From NCBI GenBank assembly GCA_902564265.1, contig CACFAI010000001.1:117580-181579 (forward strand): DNA of 64,000 nt. Reading direction: 5' to 3'. Of the stretch, positions 27,993-37,303 are shown piece by piece. Numbering within the stretch: the first letter of the stretch is position 1; each line of letters opens with the position of its first letter. The translations under genes and the position numbers were made by a program. This DNA comes from an uncultured Pelagibacteraceae bacterium. GTDB taxonomy: Bacteria > Pseudomonadota > Alphaproteobacteria > Pelagibacterales > Pelagibacteraceae. Under the pieces are notes generated by a model that saw only the letters and a list, made by a program, of their open reading frames with translations, did no database searches and was not told where the DNA came from.

Positions 27993-29735
27993 ATGCTTAA
28001 ATCTGAAGAATTAATAAATAAGGTAAGAGAATATAATAAGTTTTTGAATCCAAAAACTTTAACTAAAGCTTACAATTTTGCTCTTGAGGCTCATAAGAAA
28101 CAAAAAAGAGATGAAGGTGTGCCATATATCATACACCCAATAGCTGTAGCCAATATTCTTTCAGATTTAAAACTTGATAGTGCAACTATTGCAACTGGAT
28201 TATTACACGATACGATTGAAGACACTAGAGCTACTTACAAAACAATCAAAGAAGAATTTGGTCAAGAAGTTGCTGATTTAGTTGAAGGGGTAACAAAAAT
28301 TTCTGCATTTGAAAATCAAGCAGCACAAGACTCTAAAGCTGAGAATTTTAGAAAATTAATCATAGCAACCTCAAAAGATATAAGAGTTCTTCTCGTAAAG
28401 TTAGCTGACAGACTTCACAATATGAGAACAATTAAGTTTGTAAAACTTAAAGAAAAACAAATTAGAAAGGCTAAGGAAACGATGGAAATATATGCTCCTT
28501 TAGCTGACAGAATGGGCATGAATAGAATTAGAGATGAGCTTGAAGATCTTTCCTTTGAAATTTTAAACCCTGAAGCAAGATATCTTGTTAAGAAAAGACT
28601 TGATGAAATAAAAGAAAATAATATTTCAAATTTTAATATGATTTCTGAAGAATTTCAAAAAATTTTAAAAGCAGAAGGATTAAATGTTAAAATATTTGGT
28701 AGAGAAAAAACACCTTTTTCTATTTGGAGAAAAATTCAAAAAAAAAGGACATCACTTGAGCAAATTACAGATATAATTGGATTTAGAGTGATTGTTGACG
28801 ATGTGTCAGATTGTTATAAGACTTTAGGCGTATTCCACAAAAAATGGAATTGTATACCAGGAAGATTTAAAGATTATATCTCATCTCCTAAAATAAACAA
28901 ATATAAATCATTACATACCGCTATAATTGGTCCTAACAAAAGACCTATTGAAATTCAATTAAGAACAATGCAGATGCACGAATACGCTCAAAGAGGAATT
29001 GCTTCTCATTGGAAATATAAATCTTCTGAAAAATTTAATTCTTTAACTTGGAAAGAATATGATTGGTTGAAAGACCTAGTTGAAATTATTGAGAGAAACG
29101 AAAATCCTGAGGATTTTTATGAATATACTAAACTTCAAATGTTTCAAGAAAACGTATTTTGCTTCACGCCAAAGGGATCTGTAATAAAACTTCCGAAAGA
29201 TGCTACTCCAATAGATTTTGCATATGCTGTACATACACAAGTTGGAGATACTGCCATTGGATCGGAAATAAATGGTAAAGACAGTCACTTGCAAAGTATT
29301 CTAAGAAATGGTGATGTAGTTAAGATTATAACATCAAAAAAAGTATCACCATCTTTACATTGGTTGAGCTCTACTAAAACAGGTAAAGCGAGAGCTGCAA
29401 TAAGGAGATATTGGCAATATAGAGAAAATTCCAAACCAATTAATAAAAGATATAATACCACTCTTTGGATATCGTTACCTGATAAACCGGGTGTTCTTGG
29501 AGCTGTGACTACTATGATTGGCGAAAATCATGTAAATATTTCTAGTGTTGAAATGGTAGAAAAAACTAAAACCTCTATTAATTTTAGATTTAATCTAATT
29601 ATTTCTGATCTCAAAAACTTTACAAAATTAATAAGTGAGTTAAAACAAAGAGAGTACAAATTTAAAATTATTAGACACAAAAACAAAAAATATGCTTTCT
29701 TTAAAAAATTCTTTGGCGGTTTTAAAAAAAACTGA
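27993..29735 (+). CDS. rsh: RelA/SpoT-family (p)ppGpp synthetase/hydrolase, short form
   Basis: A bifunctional stringent-response enzyme of 580 residues, shorter than the usual 700. The HD hydrolase domain is intact (YIIHPIAVANIL, GLLHDTIEDT, KLADRLHNMRT). The synthetase domain follows (RVIVDDVSDCYKTLG, GRFKDYISSPK, YKSLHTAI, EIQLRTMQMHEYAQRGIASHW). Next come a TGS domain (FTPKGSVIKLPKDATPIDFAY, about 385-445) and a C-terminal ACT domain (LWISLPDKPGVLGAVTTMI, about 488-565). Only about 45 residues separate TGS from ACT, so the helical and zinc-finger/conserved-cysteine modules are missing. The 3' end overlaps pyrE by 44 bases. Confidence 0.94.
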   Translation: MLKSEELINKVREYNKFLNPKTLTKAYNFALEAHKKQKRDEGVPYIIHPIAVANILSDLKLDSATIATGLLHDTIEDTRATYKTIKEEFGQEVADLVEGVTKISAFENQAAQDSKAENFRKLIIATSKDIRVLLVKLADRLHNMRTIKFVKLKEKQIRKAKETMEIYAPLADRMGMNRIRDELEDLSFEILNPEARYLVKKRLDEIKENNISNFNMISEEFQKILKAEGLNVKIFGREKTPFSIWRKIQKKRTSLEQITDIIGFRVIVDDVSDCYKTLGVFHKKWNCIPGRFKDYISSPKINKYKSLHTAIIGPNKRPIEIQLRTMQMHEYAQRGIASHWKYKSSEKFNSLTWKEYDWLKDLVEIIERNENPEDFYEYTKLQMFQENVFCFTPKGSVIKLPKDATPIDFAYAVHTQVGDTAIGSEINGKDSHLQSILRNGDVVKIITSKKVSPSLHWLSSTKTGKARAAIRRYWQYRENSKPINKRYNTTLWISLPDKPGVLGAVTTMIGENHVNISSVEMVEKTKTSINFRFNLIISDLKNFTKLISELKQREYKFKIIRHKNKKYAFFKKFFGGFKKN

Positions 29736-30273
29736 TGCTCTCTTAGAGGGACACTTCGTACTTTCATCTGGTTTACATTCACCTCAATATGTCCAATGTG
29801 CTAAGCTTTTGAGCAAGCCACATCAAGCCAAAAAATTTATAAGTTCTTTGGCCACAAAAATTAAGAGAAATATTAAAAGTTTTGATCTAATTCTATCCCC
29901 AGCTATGGGAGGAGTAATTATAGGTTATGAAATAGGAAGATTGTTAAAAAAAGAGACTATTTTTTGTGAAAGAGTAAATAAAAAATTTAAACTTAGAAGA
30001 GGTTTTAATATCAAAAAAAAAGCTAAAATATTAATCGTAGAGGACGTAATTACTACAGGAAAATCCTCATTAGAGTGTGTAAGACTTATTAAAAAATTAG
30101 GTGGAAAGTTTGTTGGAGTCGCTTGTCTAATAGATAGGTCAAAAAAATTAAAAATGTCAAAAAAAATTATATCTCAAGTAAAATTAGATATTCCTGTTTT
30201 TAATAGAAATAAATTACCAACTTCTTTAAAGAATATCCAAATTACAAAACCAGGAAGTAGATATCTAAGATAA
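29692..30273 (+). CDS. pyrE: Orotate phosphoribosyltransferase
   Basis: PyrE joins orotate to PRPP, giving OMP. The 193-residue protein has LLEGHFVLSSGLHSPQYVQCAKLL near the N-terminus, SPAMGGVIIGYE, FCERVNKKFKLRRGF and the PRPP-binding acidic motif ILIVEDVITTGKSSLE. The start is within the last codons of rsh (44-base overlap), and this start matches the family's normal N-terminus. The last base of its stop is the first base of pdxJ. Confidence 0.94.
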   Translation: MLSLKNSLAVLKKTDALLEGHFVLSSGLHSPQYVQCAKLLSKPHQAKKFISSLATKIKRNIKSFDLILSPAMGGVIIGYEIGRLLKKETIFCERVNKKFKLRRGFNIKKKAKILIVEDVITTGKSSLECVRLIKKLGGKFVGVACLIDRSKKLKMSKKIISQVKLDIPVFNRNKLPTSLKNIQITKPGSRYLR

Positions 30274-30986
30274 TGTCTAAACTCGGTGTTAACATTGATC
30301 ATGTTGCTACATTAAGAAATGCTAGAGGAGAAAATCATCCAAATATTTTAAAATACGCAGATATTGCAATTAACTCTGGAGCCGACTCGATTACAGTCCA
30401 CTTAAGAGAAGACAGAAGGCATATTAAAGATTTGGATTTAAAAAAACTTTGTAAAAAAAGAATTAAGTTAAATTTAGAGATGGCATGTAACAACAAAATG
30501 TTAAAAATTGCTCTTAGAAATATGCCTAATTATGTTTGTATAGTACCGGAAAAAAGAAAAGAAATTACCACAGAAGGGGGAATAGATTTAAAAAAAAATT
30601 TTCAAAATCTAAAAAAAATAATATCTAGACTAAATAAAGCTCAAATCAGAACAAGTTTATTTATAGACCCTTCAAAACAAAATATTGAAATTTCAAAAAA
30701 AATTGGAACAAAATGTGTTGAGCTGCACACAGGAAAAATATCAATTTTAGTCAAAAAAGGTGCAAAATTTTCAAATGAACTAAAGAGAATTAAAGATTCA
30801 AGTAAATTAGCATTTAATCATGGCATTGAAGTACACGCTGGACATGGCCTAGATTACAAAACAACAAAAATTTTGAGAAAAATCCCGTACATTAAAGAAT
30901 TTAATATTGGTCACTTTATCATAGGTGAAAGTTTAAAGTCTGGTATGCCAAGTGTTATAAAGAAATTCAAAAAGATCATAAGATGA
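30273..30986 (+). CDS. pdxJ: Pyridoxine 5'-phosphate synthase
   Basis: PdxJ makes pyridoxine 5'-phosphate from deoxyxylulose 5-phosphate and aminoacetone phosphate in the DXP-dependent B6 pathway. The 237 residues contain LGVNIDHVATLRNARGE, GADSITVHLREDRRHI, NLEMACN, CIVPEKRKEITTEGG, FIDPSK and EVHAGHGLDYKT, all typical of the TIM barrel. The overlap with both neighbours and the order pdxJ-acpS-lepB-rnc are common in proteobacteria. Confidence 0.96.
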   Translation: MSKLGVNIDHVATLRNARGENHPNILKYADIAINSGADSITVHLREDRRHIKDLDLKKLCKKRIKLNLEMACNNKMLKIALRNMPNYVCIVPEKRKEITTEGGIDLKKNFQNLKKIISRLNKAQIRTSLFIDPSKQNIEISKKIGTKCVELHTGKISILVKKGAKFSNELKRIKDSSKLAFNHGIEVHAGHGLDYKTTKILRKIPYIKEFNIGHFIIGESLKSGMPSVIKKFKKIIR

Positions 30987-31378
30987 CTTTAAATATTTTT
31001 GGTGTAGGGACAGACATAATTAAGAATAGTCGTATAAAAAAACTTATTAAAAATAAAAAATTTATAAATAGAGTATTCACATCTAGTGAAATTAAAGAAT
31101 CAAAAATGATTAATCAGAAAGTTTTATTTTTTTCAAAAAGATTTGCTGCTAAGGAAGCTTTTGTAAAATCTCTGGGTACCGGATTTGCTCATAATATAAA
31201 TTTTAAAGATATAAATATTTCAAAAAAAAAAAGTGGTAAACCTTACCTTACTTTAAGCAATAAGCTAAAAAATATACTAAAAAGAAAATTTAAATTGAAA
31301 AAAGTTAAAATATTTCTGTCATTATCAGATGAAAAAGATTATTCAGTCGCATACGTTATAACTCAAAAAATTAAATGA
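30983..31378 (+). CDS. acpS: Holo-[acyl-carrier-protein] synthase
   Basis: AcpS moves phosphopantetheine from CoA to acyl carrier protein. The 131-residue protein shows the two family motifs, GVGTDIIKNSRI (Mg2+ aspartate) and RFAAKEAFVKSLGTG (glutamate and CoA binding), and a C-terminal IFLSLSDEKDYSVAYVI strand. The length is normal. It overlaps pdxJ and lepB by four bases each. Confidence 0.95.
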   Translation: MTLNIFGVGTDIIKNSRIKKLIKNKKFINRVFTSSEIKESKMINQKVLFFSKRFAAKEAFVKSLGTGFAHNINFKDINISKKKSGKPYLTLSNKLKNILKRKFKLKKVKIFLSLSDEKDYSVAYVITQKIK

Positions 31379-32100
31379 AACAAAAAATTATAGACAATAT
31401 TAAAACTATCTTTTATGCTTTAGTAATTGCTGTAGTAATTAGGTCTTTATTAATTCAACCCTTTTATATTCCATCATCATCAATGGAACCTACTTTGTTG
31501 GTAGGAGATAGGATTTTTGTAACTAAATATACTTATGGATACAGTAAGCATTCATTTCCTTTTAGTTTAGGGCCAATTAAAAAACGTATTTTTTTTAATA
31601 AACCAGAAAGAGGAGATATTATTGTATTCAAAACTCCTGCGGATAACAGAACCGATTATATTAAAAGACTTATAGGAGGACCTGGAGATAAGATTCAATT
31701 TATAGACGGCAATCTATATCTTAACGATGTAGAAATTCTTAAATCAAAAATAAAATCAGAAATGGAAATATATTGTGGTGGTGAAGTTTTAGAAACTAAT
31801 CTTTTTGAAGAAAAAATAGAAAATAATAAATATTTTACGGCTTATAATAATTTTGGATCGTACCAAAATTCAGATGAGTTTGTTGTACCTGATAATCATT
31901 ATTTTTTTTTAGGAGATAACAGGGATTGTTCAAAGGATAGTCGATTTTTAACTAGCGTCGGTTATGTACACCGAGATAATATTGTTGGTAAAGCTAGATT
32001 TATCTTTTTTTCAACAGATAAAAAAATTGGAAGATTTATTGAGGTTTGGAAATGGAATAAAAGTTTTAGATTCGACAGATTTTTTAAAAAAATAAAATAA
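31375..32100 (+). CDS. lepB: Signal peptidase I
   Basis: The membrane protease that removes Sec/Tat signal peptides. One N-terminal membrane helix (residues 10-28) comes before the serine nucleophile in PSSSMEPTLLVGD (Ser37 or adjacent). The general-base lysine follows in DYIKRLIGGPGDKI near residue 100, and FFLGDNRDCSKDSRF provides box E. The length (241) is typical for alphaproteobacteria. It overlaps acpS by four bases and touches rnc by one. Confidence 0.95.
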   Translation: MKQKIIDNIKTIFYALVIAVVIRSLLIQPFYIPSSSMEPTLLVGDRIFVTKYTYGYSKHSFPFSLGPIKKRIFFNKPERGDIIVFKTPADNRTDYIKRLIGGPGDKIQFIDGNLYLNDVEILKSKIKSEMEIYCGGEVLETNLFEEKIENNKYFTAYNNFGSYQNSDEFVVPDNHYFFLGDNRDCSKDSRFLTSVGYVHRDNIVGKARFIFFSTDKKIGRFIEVWKWNKSFRFDRFFKKIK

Positions 32101-32762
32101 TGAAAAAAAGTTTAAATTCTTTTGAAAAAATAATAGGTATTAAATTTAAAAATCAAAATCTTTTGCTGCAAAGCCTTACACATAAAAGTAATAATCCTCT
32201 AATAAACAATGAAAAATTAGAATTTTTAGGCGATAGAGTGCTAGGGTTAATTATTTCAAAGAACTTATATAAATTATTTCCAAAAGATAAAGAAGGTGAT
32301 CTTGATAAGAAGCTAGCATCATTAGTAAACAGAAAAAGATGTGTCGAAATTTCAAATTATTTATCTTTAAACGATTATGTTTTAGTAGGTGACAATAAAG
32401 ATAATACAAAAGTAGAGAATAAAATTTTAGCGGATACAGTCGAATCTATTGTGGGAGCATTATATTTAGATCAAGGATTAGAAGTAACAGAAAAGTTCAT
32501 TTTAAATTATTGGAAAAGATTTTTAAATGAAAAACTAACGATTTATCGAGATCCAAAAACAATGCTTCAAGAATATTCACTTAAATTGTATAAAACACTT
32601 CCAATATATAAAGTTATAGAAAATAAGGGACCAAGACATAAACCTGTTATAAAAGTTTCAGTAAAAATAAAAAATTCAAAAAAATATTTGGGAATTGGTA
32701 ATTCTAAAAAAGAAGCCGAACAGAAAGCTGCTTTAAAATTATTGGATACTTTTAAAAAATGA
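32100..32762 (+). CDS. rnc: Ribonuclease III
   Basis: A double-strand-specific endonuclease that processes rRNA precursors and structured mRNAs. The 220-residue protein carries the catalytic signature KLEFLGDRVLGLI (residues 38-50), the second metal glutamate in ADTVESIVGALYLDQG and a C-terminal dsRNA-binding domain (about 150-218). The gene usually found next, era, is missing; recO overlaps rnc by four bases instead. Confidence 0.95.
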   Translation: MKKSLNSFEKIIGIKFKNQNLLLQSLTHKSNNPLINNEKLEFLGDRVLGLIISKNLYKLFPKDKEGDLDKKLASLVNRKRCVEISNYLSLNDYVLVGDNKDNTKVENKILADTVESIVGALYLDQGLEVTEKFILNYWKRFLNEKLTIYRDPKTMLQEYSLKLYKTLPIYKVIENKGPRHKPVIKVSVKIKNSKKYLGIGNSKKEAEQKAALKLLDTFKK

Positions 32763-33439
32763 ATTGGACGGATAAAGGTATTTTATTATCAAAGAATAAA
32801 TTTCAAGAAAATTCTATTATTGTCAATTTTTATACGAAAAATCATGGTAAATGTTCAGGAATAATTTTTGGGGCATCTTCGAAAAAAATTAAAAATTATT
32901 TACAAATCGGTAATGAGCTTCATTTAAATTATAATTCGAAAAGTGATGACAGTTTTGGATATTTTAAAGTTGAAATTTTAAAAGTAAACACTCCAATATT
33001 TTTCTCCCAAAAAAGATCTATGTATTGCATTAATGCAGCATTAAATTTAGTAAAATTACTAACTGTGGAAAATCAGGAGAATACATCTATTTATGAGCTA
33101 GTTCATAAGTTATTTTCAATTCTAGAAAAAGAAGATTGGTATATAAATTATATTTTTTGGGAACTTGATTTTCTAAGATTGATTGGTTTTGACTTAGATG
33201 TAAAGAAATATGCAAAAAAAGAATCCAACGGAAAGGATGAATTTTTTATCACTACAAATCTAAAAAAAATTAAAGTTCCTAATTTTCTTATTTCCAAAAG
33301 TGGGGATAATGTAAATAATCAAGATATTATAGACGGTTTGAATCTTATAAGTGAGTATTTACAAACAAATCTTTTTTTACCTAACAGTATTAATTTTCCT
33401 CATCAAAGAAAAAAATTCATAGACGATTTTAAATCTTAA
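32759..33439 (+). CDS. recO: DNA repair protein RecO
   Basis: RecO works with RecR to load RecA at gaps. The 226 residues begin with the OB-fold pattern WTDKGILLSKNKFQENSIIVNFYTKNHGKCSGIIFGASSK, of which the KxxENSxIVxFYTxxHGK core is diagnostic, and continue into the helical domain (NAALNLVKLL, WELDFLRLIGFDLD). No zinc cysteines of the Deinococcus type are seen, as in most proteobacteria. Its stop overlaps convergent hemB by four bases. It ends the dapA-to-recO run. Confidence 0.9.
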   Translation: MNWTDKGILLSKNKFQENSIIVNFYTKNHGKCSGIIFGASSKKIKNYLQIGNELHLNYNSKSDDSFGYFKVEILKVNTPIFFSQKRSMYCINAALNLVKLLTVENQENTSIYELVHKLFSILEKEDWYINYIFWELDFLRLIGFDLDVKKYAKKESNGKDEFFITTNLKKIKVPNFLISKSGDNVNNQDIIDGLNLISEYLQTNLFLPNSINFPHQRKKFIDDFKS

Positions 33440-34431
33440 TTTTTAATAAATTTGTCTATTCTATCTGCAAAATATGAAATAATTGCATTAGCGCCAGCTC
33501 TTTTAAATGACATAAGTGTTTCATAAATAGAGTTTTCATTTATTAATCGCTTCTTAATACCATTCATTAACAAACTATATTCACCTGAAACCTGGTAAGC
33601 TAAAACTGGTATTTTAAAATTTTCTTTCACTTTTTTTATTATATCGAGGTAGGGAAGACCAGGTTTAACCATTACAAGGTCTGCTCCTTCTTTAATATCT
33701 AATGCCACTTCTCTTAAAGCTTCTTCAGAATTACTGAAGTCCATCTGATATGTTTTCTTGTCACCTTTTAAAGATTTTTTTGATCCAACTGCATCTCTAA
33801 AGGGACCATAAAACGAAGATGCGTATTTTACAGCATAAGATAATATCTTAATGTACTTAAGTGAGTTATTATCAAGTTCTTGTCTAATTTCACCAATGCG
33901 TCCATCCATCATATCTGATGGCGCTATAATATCACTACCCATTTGAGCTTGTAACAGAGATTGTTGAATTAATATTTCTATTGTTTCATCATTAAGAATT
34001 TTTTTATCTTTTAAAATCCCATCATGCCCGTGTGAAGTATAAGGATCTAAAGCAACGTCTGTCATAATACCAATTTCATTTTTATATCTATCTTTAATTT
34101 TTTTAATAGCTTTACAAACTAAGTTATTTTCATTTAAAGCTTCGCTACCATAAGAGTCTTTTAAACCACTGTTGGTTTGAGGAAAAATTGCTACCATCGG
34201 AATTTTTAGTTTTAGAGCTCTATCAACAATTTGATTAAGTTTATCTACACTATATCTGTAAACTTCAGGCATAGTTCTTATTGGAATCTTTTTATTTTTT
34301 CCCTCTGTAACAAAGATTGGTAATATAAAATCATTACTAGAAAGAGAGTTTTCTCTAACCAATCTTCTCATCCAATCAGTTTTTCTTGATCTTCTCATTC
34401 TCAATTTGGGGTATTTACCAGTGATAATCAT
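33436..34431 (-). CDS. hemB: Delta-aminolevulinic acid dehydratase, zinc-independent active-site type
   Basis: HemB condenses two 5-aminolevulinates into porphobilinogen for haem synthesis. The Schiff-base lysines lie in FYGPFRDAVGSKKSLKGDKKTY and VMVKPGLPYLD, and YQVSGEYSLL is typical. The metal loop reads DVALDPYTSHGHDG, with Ala/Asp/Asp where zinc enzymes have three cysteines. This is the Mg2+/K+ form known from Bradyrhizobium and Pseudomonas. I prefer the ATG at 34431 (about 331 residues); a TTG two codons upstream is possible. It is divergent from the next gene. Confidence 0.95.
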   Translation of the reverse strand: MIITGKYPKLRMRRSRKTDWMRRLVRENSLSSNDFILPIFVTEGKNKKIPIRTMPEVYRYSVDKLNQIVDRALKLKIPMVAIFPQTNSGLKDSYGSEALNENNLVCKAIKKIKDRYKNEIGIMTDVALDPYTSHGHDGILKDKKILNDETIEILIQQSLLQAQMGSDIIAPSDMMDGRIGEIRQELDNNSLKYIKILSYAVKYASSFYGPFRDAVGSKKSLKGDKKTYQMDFSNSEEALREVALDIKEGADLVMVKPGLPYLDIIKKVKENFKIPVLAYQVSGEYSLLMNGIKKRLINENSIYETLMSFKRAGANAIISYFADRIDKFIKN

Positions 34432-34506
34432 TCTCAATGTTTTTTAATGCGACAATAGTAATATATATAAAATTAGTTTATAAGCTATTAATAAAAAAGT
34501 TATAAA

Positions 34507-35097
34507 ATGTCACTATCATTTAACGATTTTCAAAAACAAGATATTAAATTCGATATTACAAAACTTCGAGAAGCTTGCACAAAAGTTTTAAACCTTAAAG
34601 GTTTTGACACAAGTCTAGGAATTCCTCACTTTGCTGGAATTTCATTAAATCAAATACCAGGAGATCCAGAGTCAATTAAAGGAAATAATGTTCGTGGGGT
34701 ATTTTGGACAAAACCAAGCAGTAATGGAAAAGAAGTTTCAAGGGACAAAATGATTGATGAAGGCAAGTACACACAGTTTATTGATGAATATAAAGATACC
34801 TACTTTAAAACAGTTTATGATGAATTATCAAAAAAATACAAATTAGGCAGAGTAAGATTATTATTGAAGGAACCAAGATCTACTTTAAGTTGGCATCGTG
34901 ATCCAGAGCCTAGACTACACATACCAATTATAACAAACCCTGGATGTATCATGGTAATTGATAATGTAGCGAAGCATATGCCCGCCGATGGATCTGTTTG
35001 GATTACGAATAATAAAAAGTATCACAATGCATTCAATGGTGGTGAAGAGAATAGAATCCATCTTGTTGCTTGTGTACTTGATTACAAATTTAATTAA
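34507..35097 (+). CDS. Aspartyl/asparaginyl beta-hydroxylase-like Fe(II)/2-oxoglutarate oxygenase
   Basis: A 196-residue cupin-fold protein. The iron ligands of the AspH family are visible as His130-x-Asp132 in LSWHRDPEPRLHIPI and His173 in KYHNAFNGGEENRIHLV, with Arg183 placed to bind 2-oxoglutarate. There is no signal or membrane segment, so it acts in the cytoplasm. The target could be a free amino acid, peptide or lipid head group; nothing identifies it. rpiB begins one base after the stop. Confidence 0.78.
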   Translation: MSLSFNDFQKQDIKFDITKLREACTKVLNLKGFDTSLGIPHFAGISLNQIPGDPESIKGNNVRGVFWTKPSSNGKEVSRDKMIDEGKYTQFIDEYKDTYFKTVYDELSKKYKLGRVRLLLKEPRSTLSWHRDPEPRLHIPIITNPGCIMVIDNVAKHMPADGSVWITNNKKYHNAFNGGEENRIHLVACVLDYKFN

Positions 35098-35098
35098 T

Positions 35099-35527
35099 TT
35101 GAATAAAATTTATATATCTTCAGACCACGCTGGATTTAAATTAAAAGAAAAAATAAAATATTCATTAAAAAAGAAAAAATTAAAAATCTTCGACCTAGGA
35201 CCCAGTAATGATAATTCTGTAGATTATCCAGATTATGCAAAAAAATTAGCAAAGACTGTTGCAAAAAATAAAAAAAATCGTGGTATATTGGTTTGTGGAT
35301 CAGGTGTTGGAATGTCAATGTCTGCAAATAAGGTTAAAAATATAAGGGCTGCATTGTGTTATAGCATTGAAAATACCAAATTATCGAGATTACATAATGA
35401 TGCCAATATAATCGCATTAGGATCGAGACTTATTAGCGCAAAATTGGCATTAAATTGTGTTAATATTTTTTTGAAAACCAGATTCGAAAGTGGTAGACAC
35501 TTAAGAAGGGTAAAAAAAATAAAATAA
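35099..35527 (+). CDS. rpiB: Ribose 5-phosphate isomerase B
   Basis: RpiB interconverts ribose 5-phosphate and ribulose 5-phosphate. The 142-residue protein has ISSDHAGFKLKEKI at the N-terminus, the catalytic cysteine in GILVCGSGVGMSMSANK, the NDANIIALGSRLIS segment and a C-terminal FESGRHLRRV, which binds phosphate. I chose the TTG at 35099, one base past the previous stop, because the protein then begins at the family's usual point. Longer in-frame versions read into the upstream gene and look unrelated. It is cotranscribed with glyA. Confidence 0.88.
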   Translation: MNKIYISSDHAGFKLKEKIKYSLKKKKLKIFDLGPSNDNSVDYPDYAKKLAKTVAKNKKNRGILVCGSGVGMSMSANKVKNIRAALCYSIENTKLSRLHNDANIIALGSRLISAKLALNCVNIFLKTRFESGRHLRRVKKIK

Positions 35528-35530
35528 ATT

Positions 35531-36841
35531 ATGTCTAGTGAAGGTAAATACACACATATAGAGTATCAAAACTTTTTTGAAAAAAACCTGTCTGATACGG
35601 ATCCGGAGATATACAAAGCTATTAATGATGAATTAGCTAGGCAACAACAACATATTGAATTAATTGCTTCTGAAAATATTGTTTCTAATGCTCTTCTAGA
35701 GGCTCAAGGATCTGTCTTAACTAATAAGTATGCTGAAGGATATCCGGGAAAAAGATATTATAACGGATGCGATCATGTTGATGTAGCTGAAAACTTAGCT
35801 AACGAAAGACTTAAAAAATTATTTAATTGTAAATTTGCAAACAGCCAACCTCATTCTGGAGCTCAAGCTAATGGTGCAGTCTTCTTAGCATTATTAAAAC
35901 CAGGTGATACTATAATGGGAATGAGTTTAAATTCTGGTGGACACCTTACTCATGGTTCAAAAGCTTCTGTATCTGGTAAATGGTTTAATGCTATTGCATA
36001 TGATGTAGATAAAAAAACAGAATTATTAGATTATGAGTCTATAGAAAAGCTTGCTGTCGAGAATAAACCAAAACTTATAATTGCAGGTGGAAGTGCGTAC
36101 TCTAGACAAATTGATTTTAAAAAGTTTAGGGAGATTGCAGATAAAGTAGGAGCATATTTTATGGTGGACATGGCCCACTTTTCTGGTTTAGTTGCAGGTA
36201 AAGGATATCCAAATCCAGTAGAGTATGCTGACGTTGTAACTTCAACAACTCATAAAGTTTTTAGAAGTGCACGTGGTGGAATAATTTTAACTAATAATGA
36301 AGCTTTGTCTAAAAAATTTAATTCTGCAGTTTTCCCGGGCTATCAAGGTGGACCTTTGATGCACATAATTGCTGCTAAAGCAGTTGGGTTCCTTGAGGCA
36401 TTAAAACCAGAATTTAGAAATTATATTTCAAATGTAATGGCTAATGCAAAAATTTTAGCTGAGACATTAAAAAACAATGGCTTTAAAATATATTCAGGCG
36501 GAACTGATACTCATTTAATGTTGGTAGACTTAAGACCATTCAATGTAAAAGGAAATATTGCGGCTGATAGTTTATGTAGAGCAAACATAACATGTAATAA
36601 AAATGGAATTCCATATGATACAGAAAGTCCAATGATAACATCTGGGATAAGATTAGGAACACAAGCTGCAACTACAAGGGGTTTTGGTTTAGATGAATTT
36701 AAAAAAGTAGGAGAACTAATAACTAAAACAATAAAAGGTTTATCAGCAAATCCAGACGATAATGCGAAAGTTGAAGCAGAAGTAAGAGAAGAAGTAATTT
36801 CACTGTGCTCAAAATTTCCGATTTATAAAAATTTAAAATAG
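35531..36841 (+). CDS. glyA: Serine hydroxymethyltransferase
   Basis: GlyA interconverts serine and glycine with tetrahydrofolate. The 436 residues carry the GlyA motifs [43 protein letters not shown] and the PLP lysine in [15 protein letters not shown] near residue 239. The length is normal. It fits with the sarcosine oxidase genes at 19-23 kb, whose product is glycine plus C1-folate. It opens the glyA-nrdR-rib run found in many alphaproteobacteria. Confidence 0.97.
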   Translation: MSSEGKYTHIEYQNFFEKNLSDTDPEIYKAINDELARQQQHIELIASENIVSNALLEAQGSVLTNKYAEGYPGKRYYNGCDHVDVAENLANERLKKLFNCKFANSQPHSGAQANGAVFLALLKPGDTIMGMSLNSGGHLTHGSKASVSGKWFNAIAYDVDKKTELLDYESIEKLAVENKPKLIIAGGSAYSRQIDFKKFREIADKVGAYFMVDMAHFSGLVAGKGYPNPVEYADVVTSTTHKVFRSARGGIILTNNEALSKKFNSAVFPGYQGGPLMHIIAAKAVGFLEALKPEFRNYISNVMANAKILAETLKNNGFKIYSGGTDTHLMLVDLRPFNVKGNIAADSLCRANITCNKNGIPYDTESPMITSGIRLGTQAATTRGFGLDEFKKVGELITKTIKGLSANPDDNAKVEAEVREEVISLCSKFPIYKNLK

Positions 36842-36844
36842 CAA

Positions 36845-37303
36845 ATGATTTGTCCATGTGAAAAAAAAGGTGAAACATCGGTTGTGGATTCACGTCCAAC
36901 TGAAGATGGTACTGCAATAAGAAGAAGGAGACTTTGCACATGTGGAGAAAGATTTACTACTTTTGAAAGAATTCAATTTAGAGAATTAATGGTTGTTAAA
37001 AAGAGTGGAAGAAAATCACCATTTGATAGAGATAAATTATCAAAGTCAATTTATATTGCTCTAAAAAAAAGGCCCATTGATACTGAAACTGTCGAAAAAT
37101 TTATTACTAATATTTCAAGATCACTTGAAGAGTTGGGTCAAAATGAAATTTCGTCCAATGCAATTGGAAAAATGGTTATGGATGGTTTAAAAAATTTAGA
37201 CCCAGTAGCTTACGTAAGATTTGCATCTGTTTATAGAAATTTTAGAGAAGAAAAAGACTTTGTACAATTTGTAGACAAAATAGATGTCTTCAAAAAAAGA
37301 TAG
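36845..37303 (+). CDS. nrdR: Transcriptional repressor NrdR with an altered zinc ribbon
   Basis: NrdR represses ribonucleotide reductase genes in response to ATP/dATP. The 152-residue protein has [17 protein letters not shown] and RFTTFERIQ, which read the NrdR box, and an ATP-cone domain after residue 45. The usual two CxxC knuckles of the zinc ribbon are changed: the N-terminus is MICPCE (C3, C5) and the second pair is LCTCGERF. Both are CxC, each missing one position relative to the norm. Zinc binding may still work, because both knuckles changed together. It sits between glyA and ribD, its usual place. Confidence 0.93.
   Translation: MICPCEKKGETSVVDSRPTEDGTAIRRRRLCTCGERFTTFERIQFRELMVVKKSGRKSPFDRDKLSKSIYIALKKRPIDTETVEKFITNISRSLEELGQNEISSNAIGKMVMDGLKNLDPVAYVRFASVYRNFREEKDFVQFVDKIDVFKKR

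Noticed and set aside
34988..35098. Longer N-terminus for RpiB
   Set aside because: The extra 37 residues read through the previous gene in another frame and do not match RpiB, which normally starts just before the SSDHAG motif.
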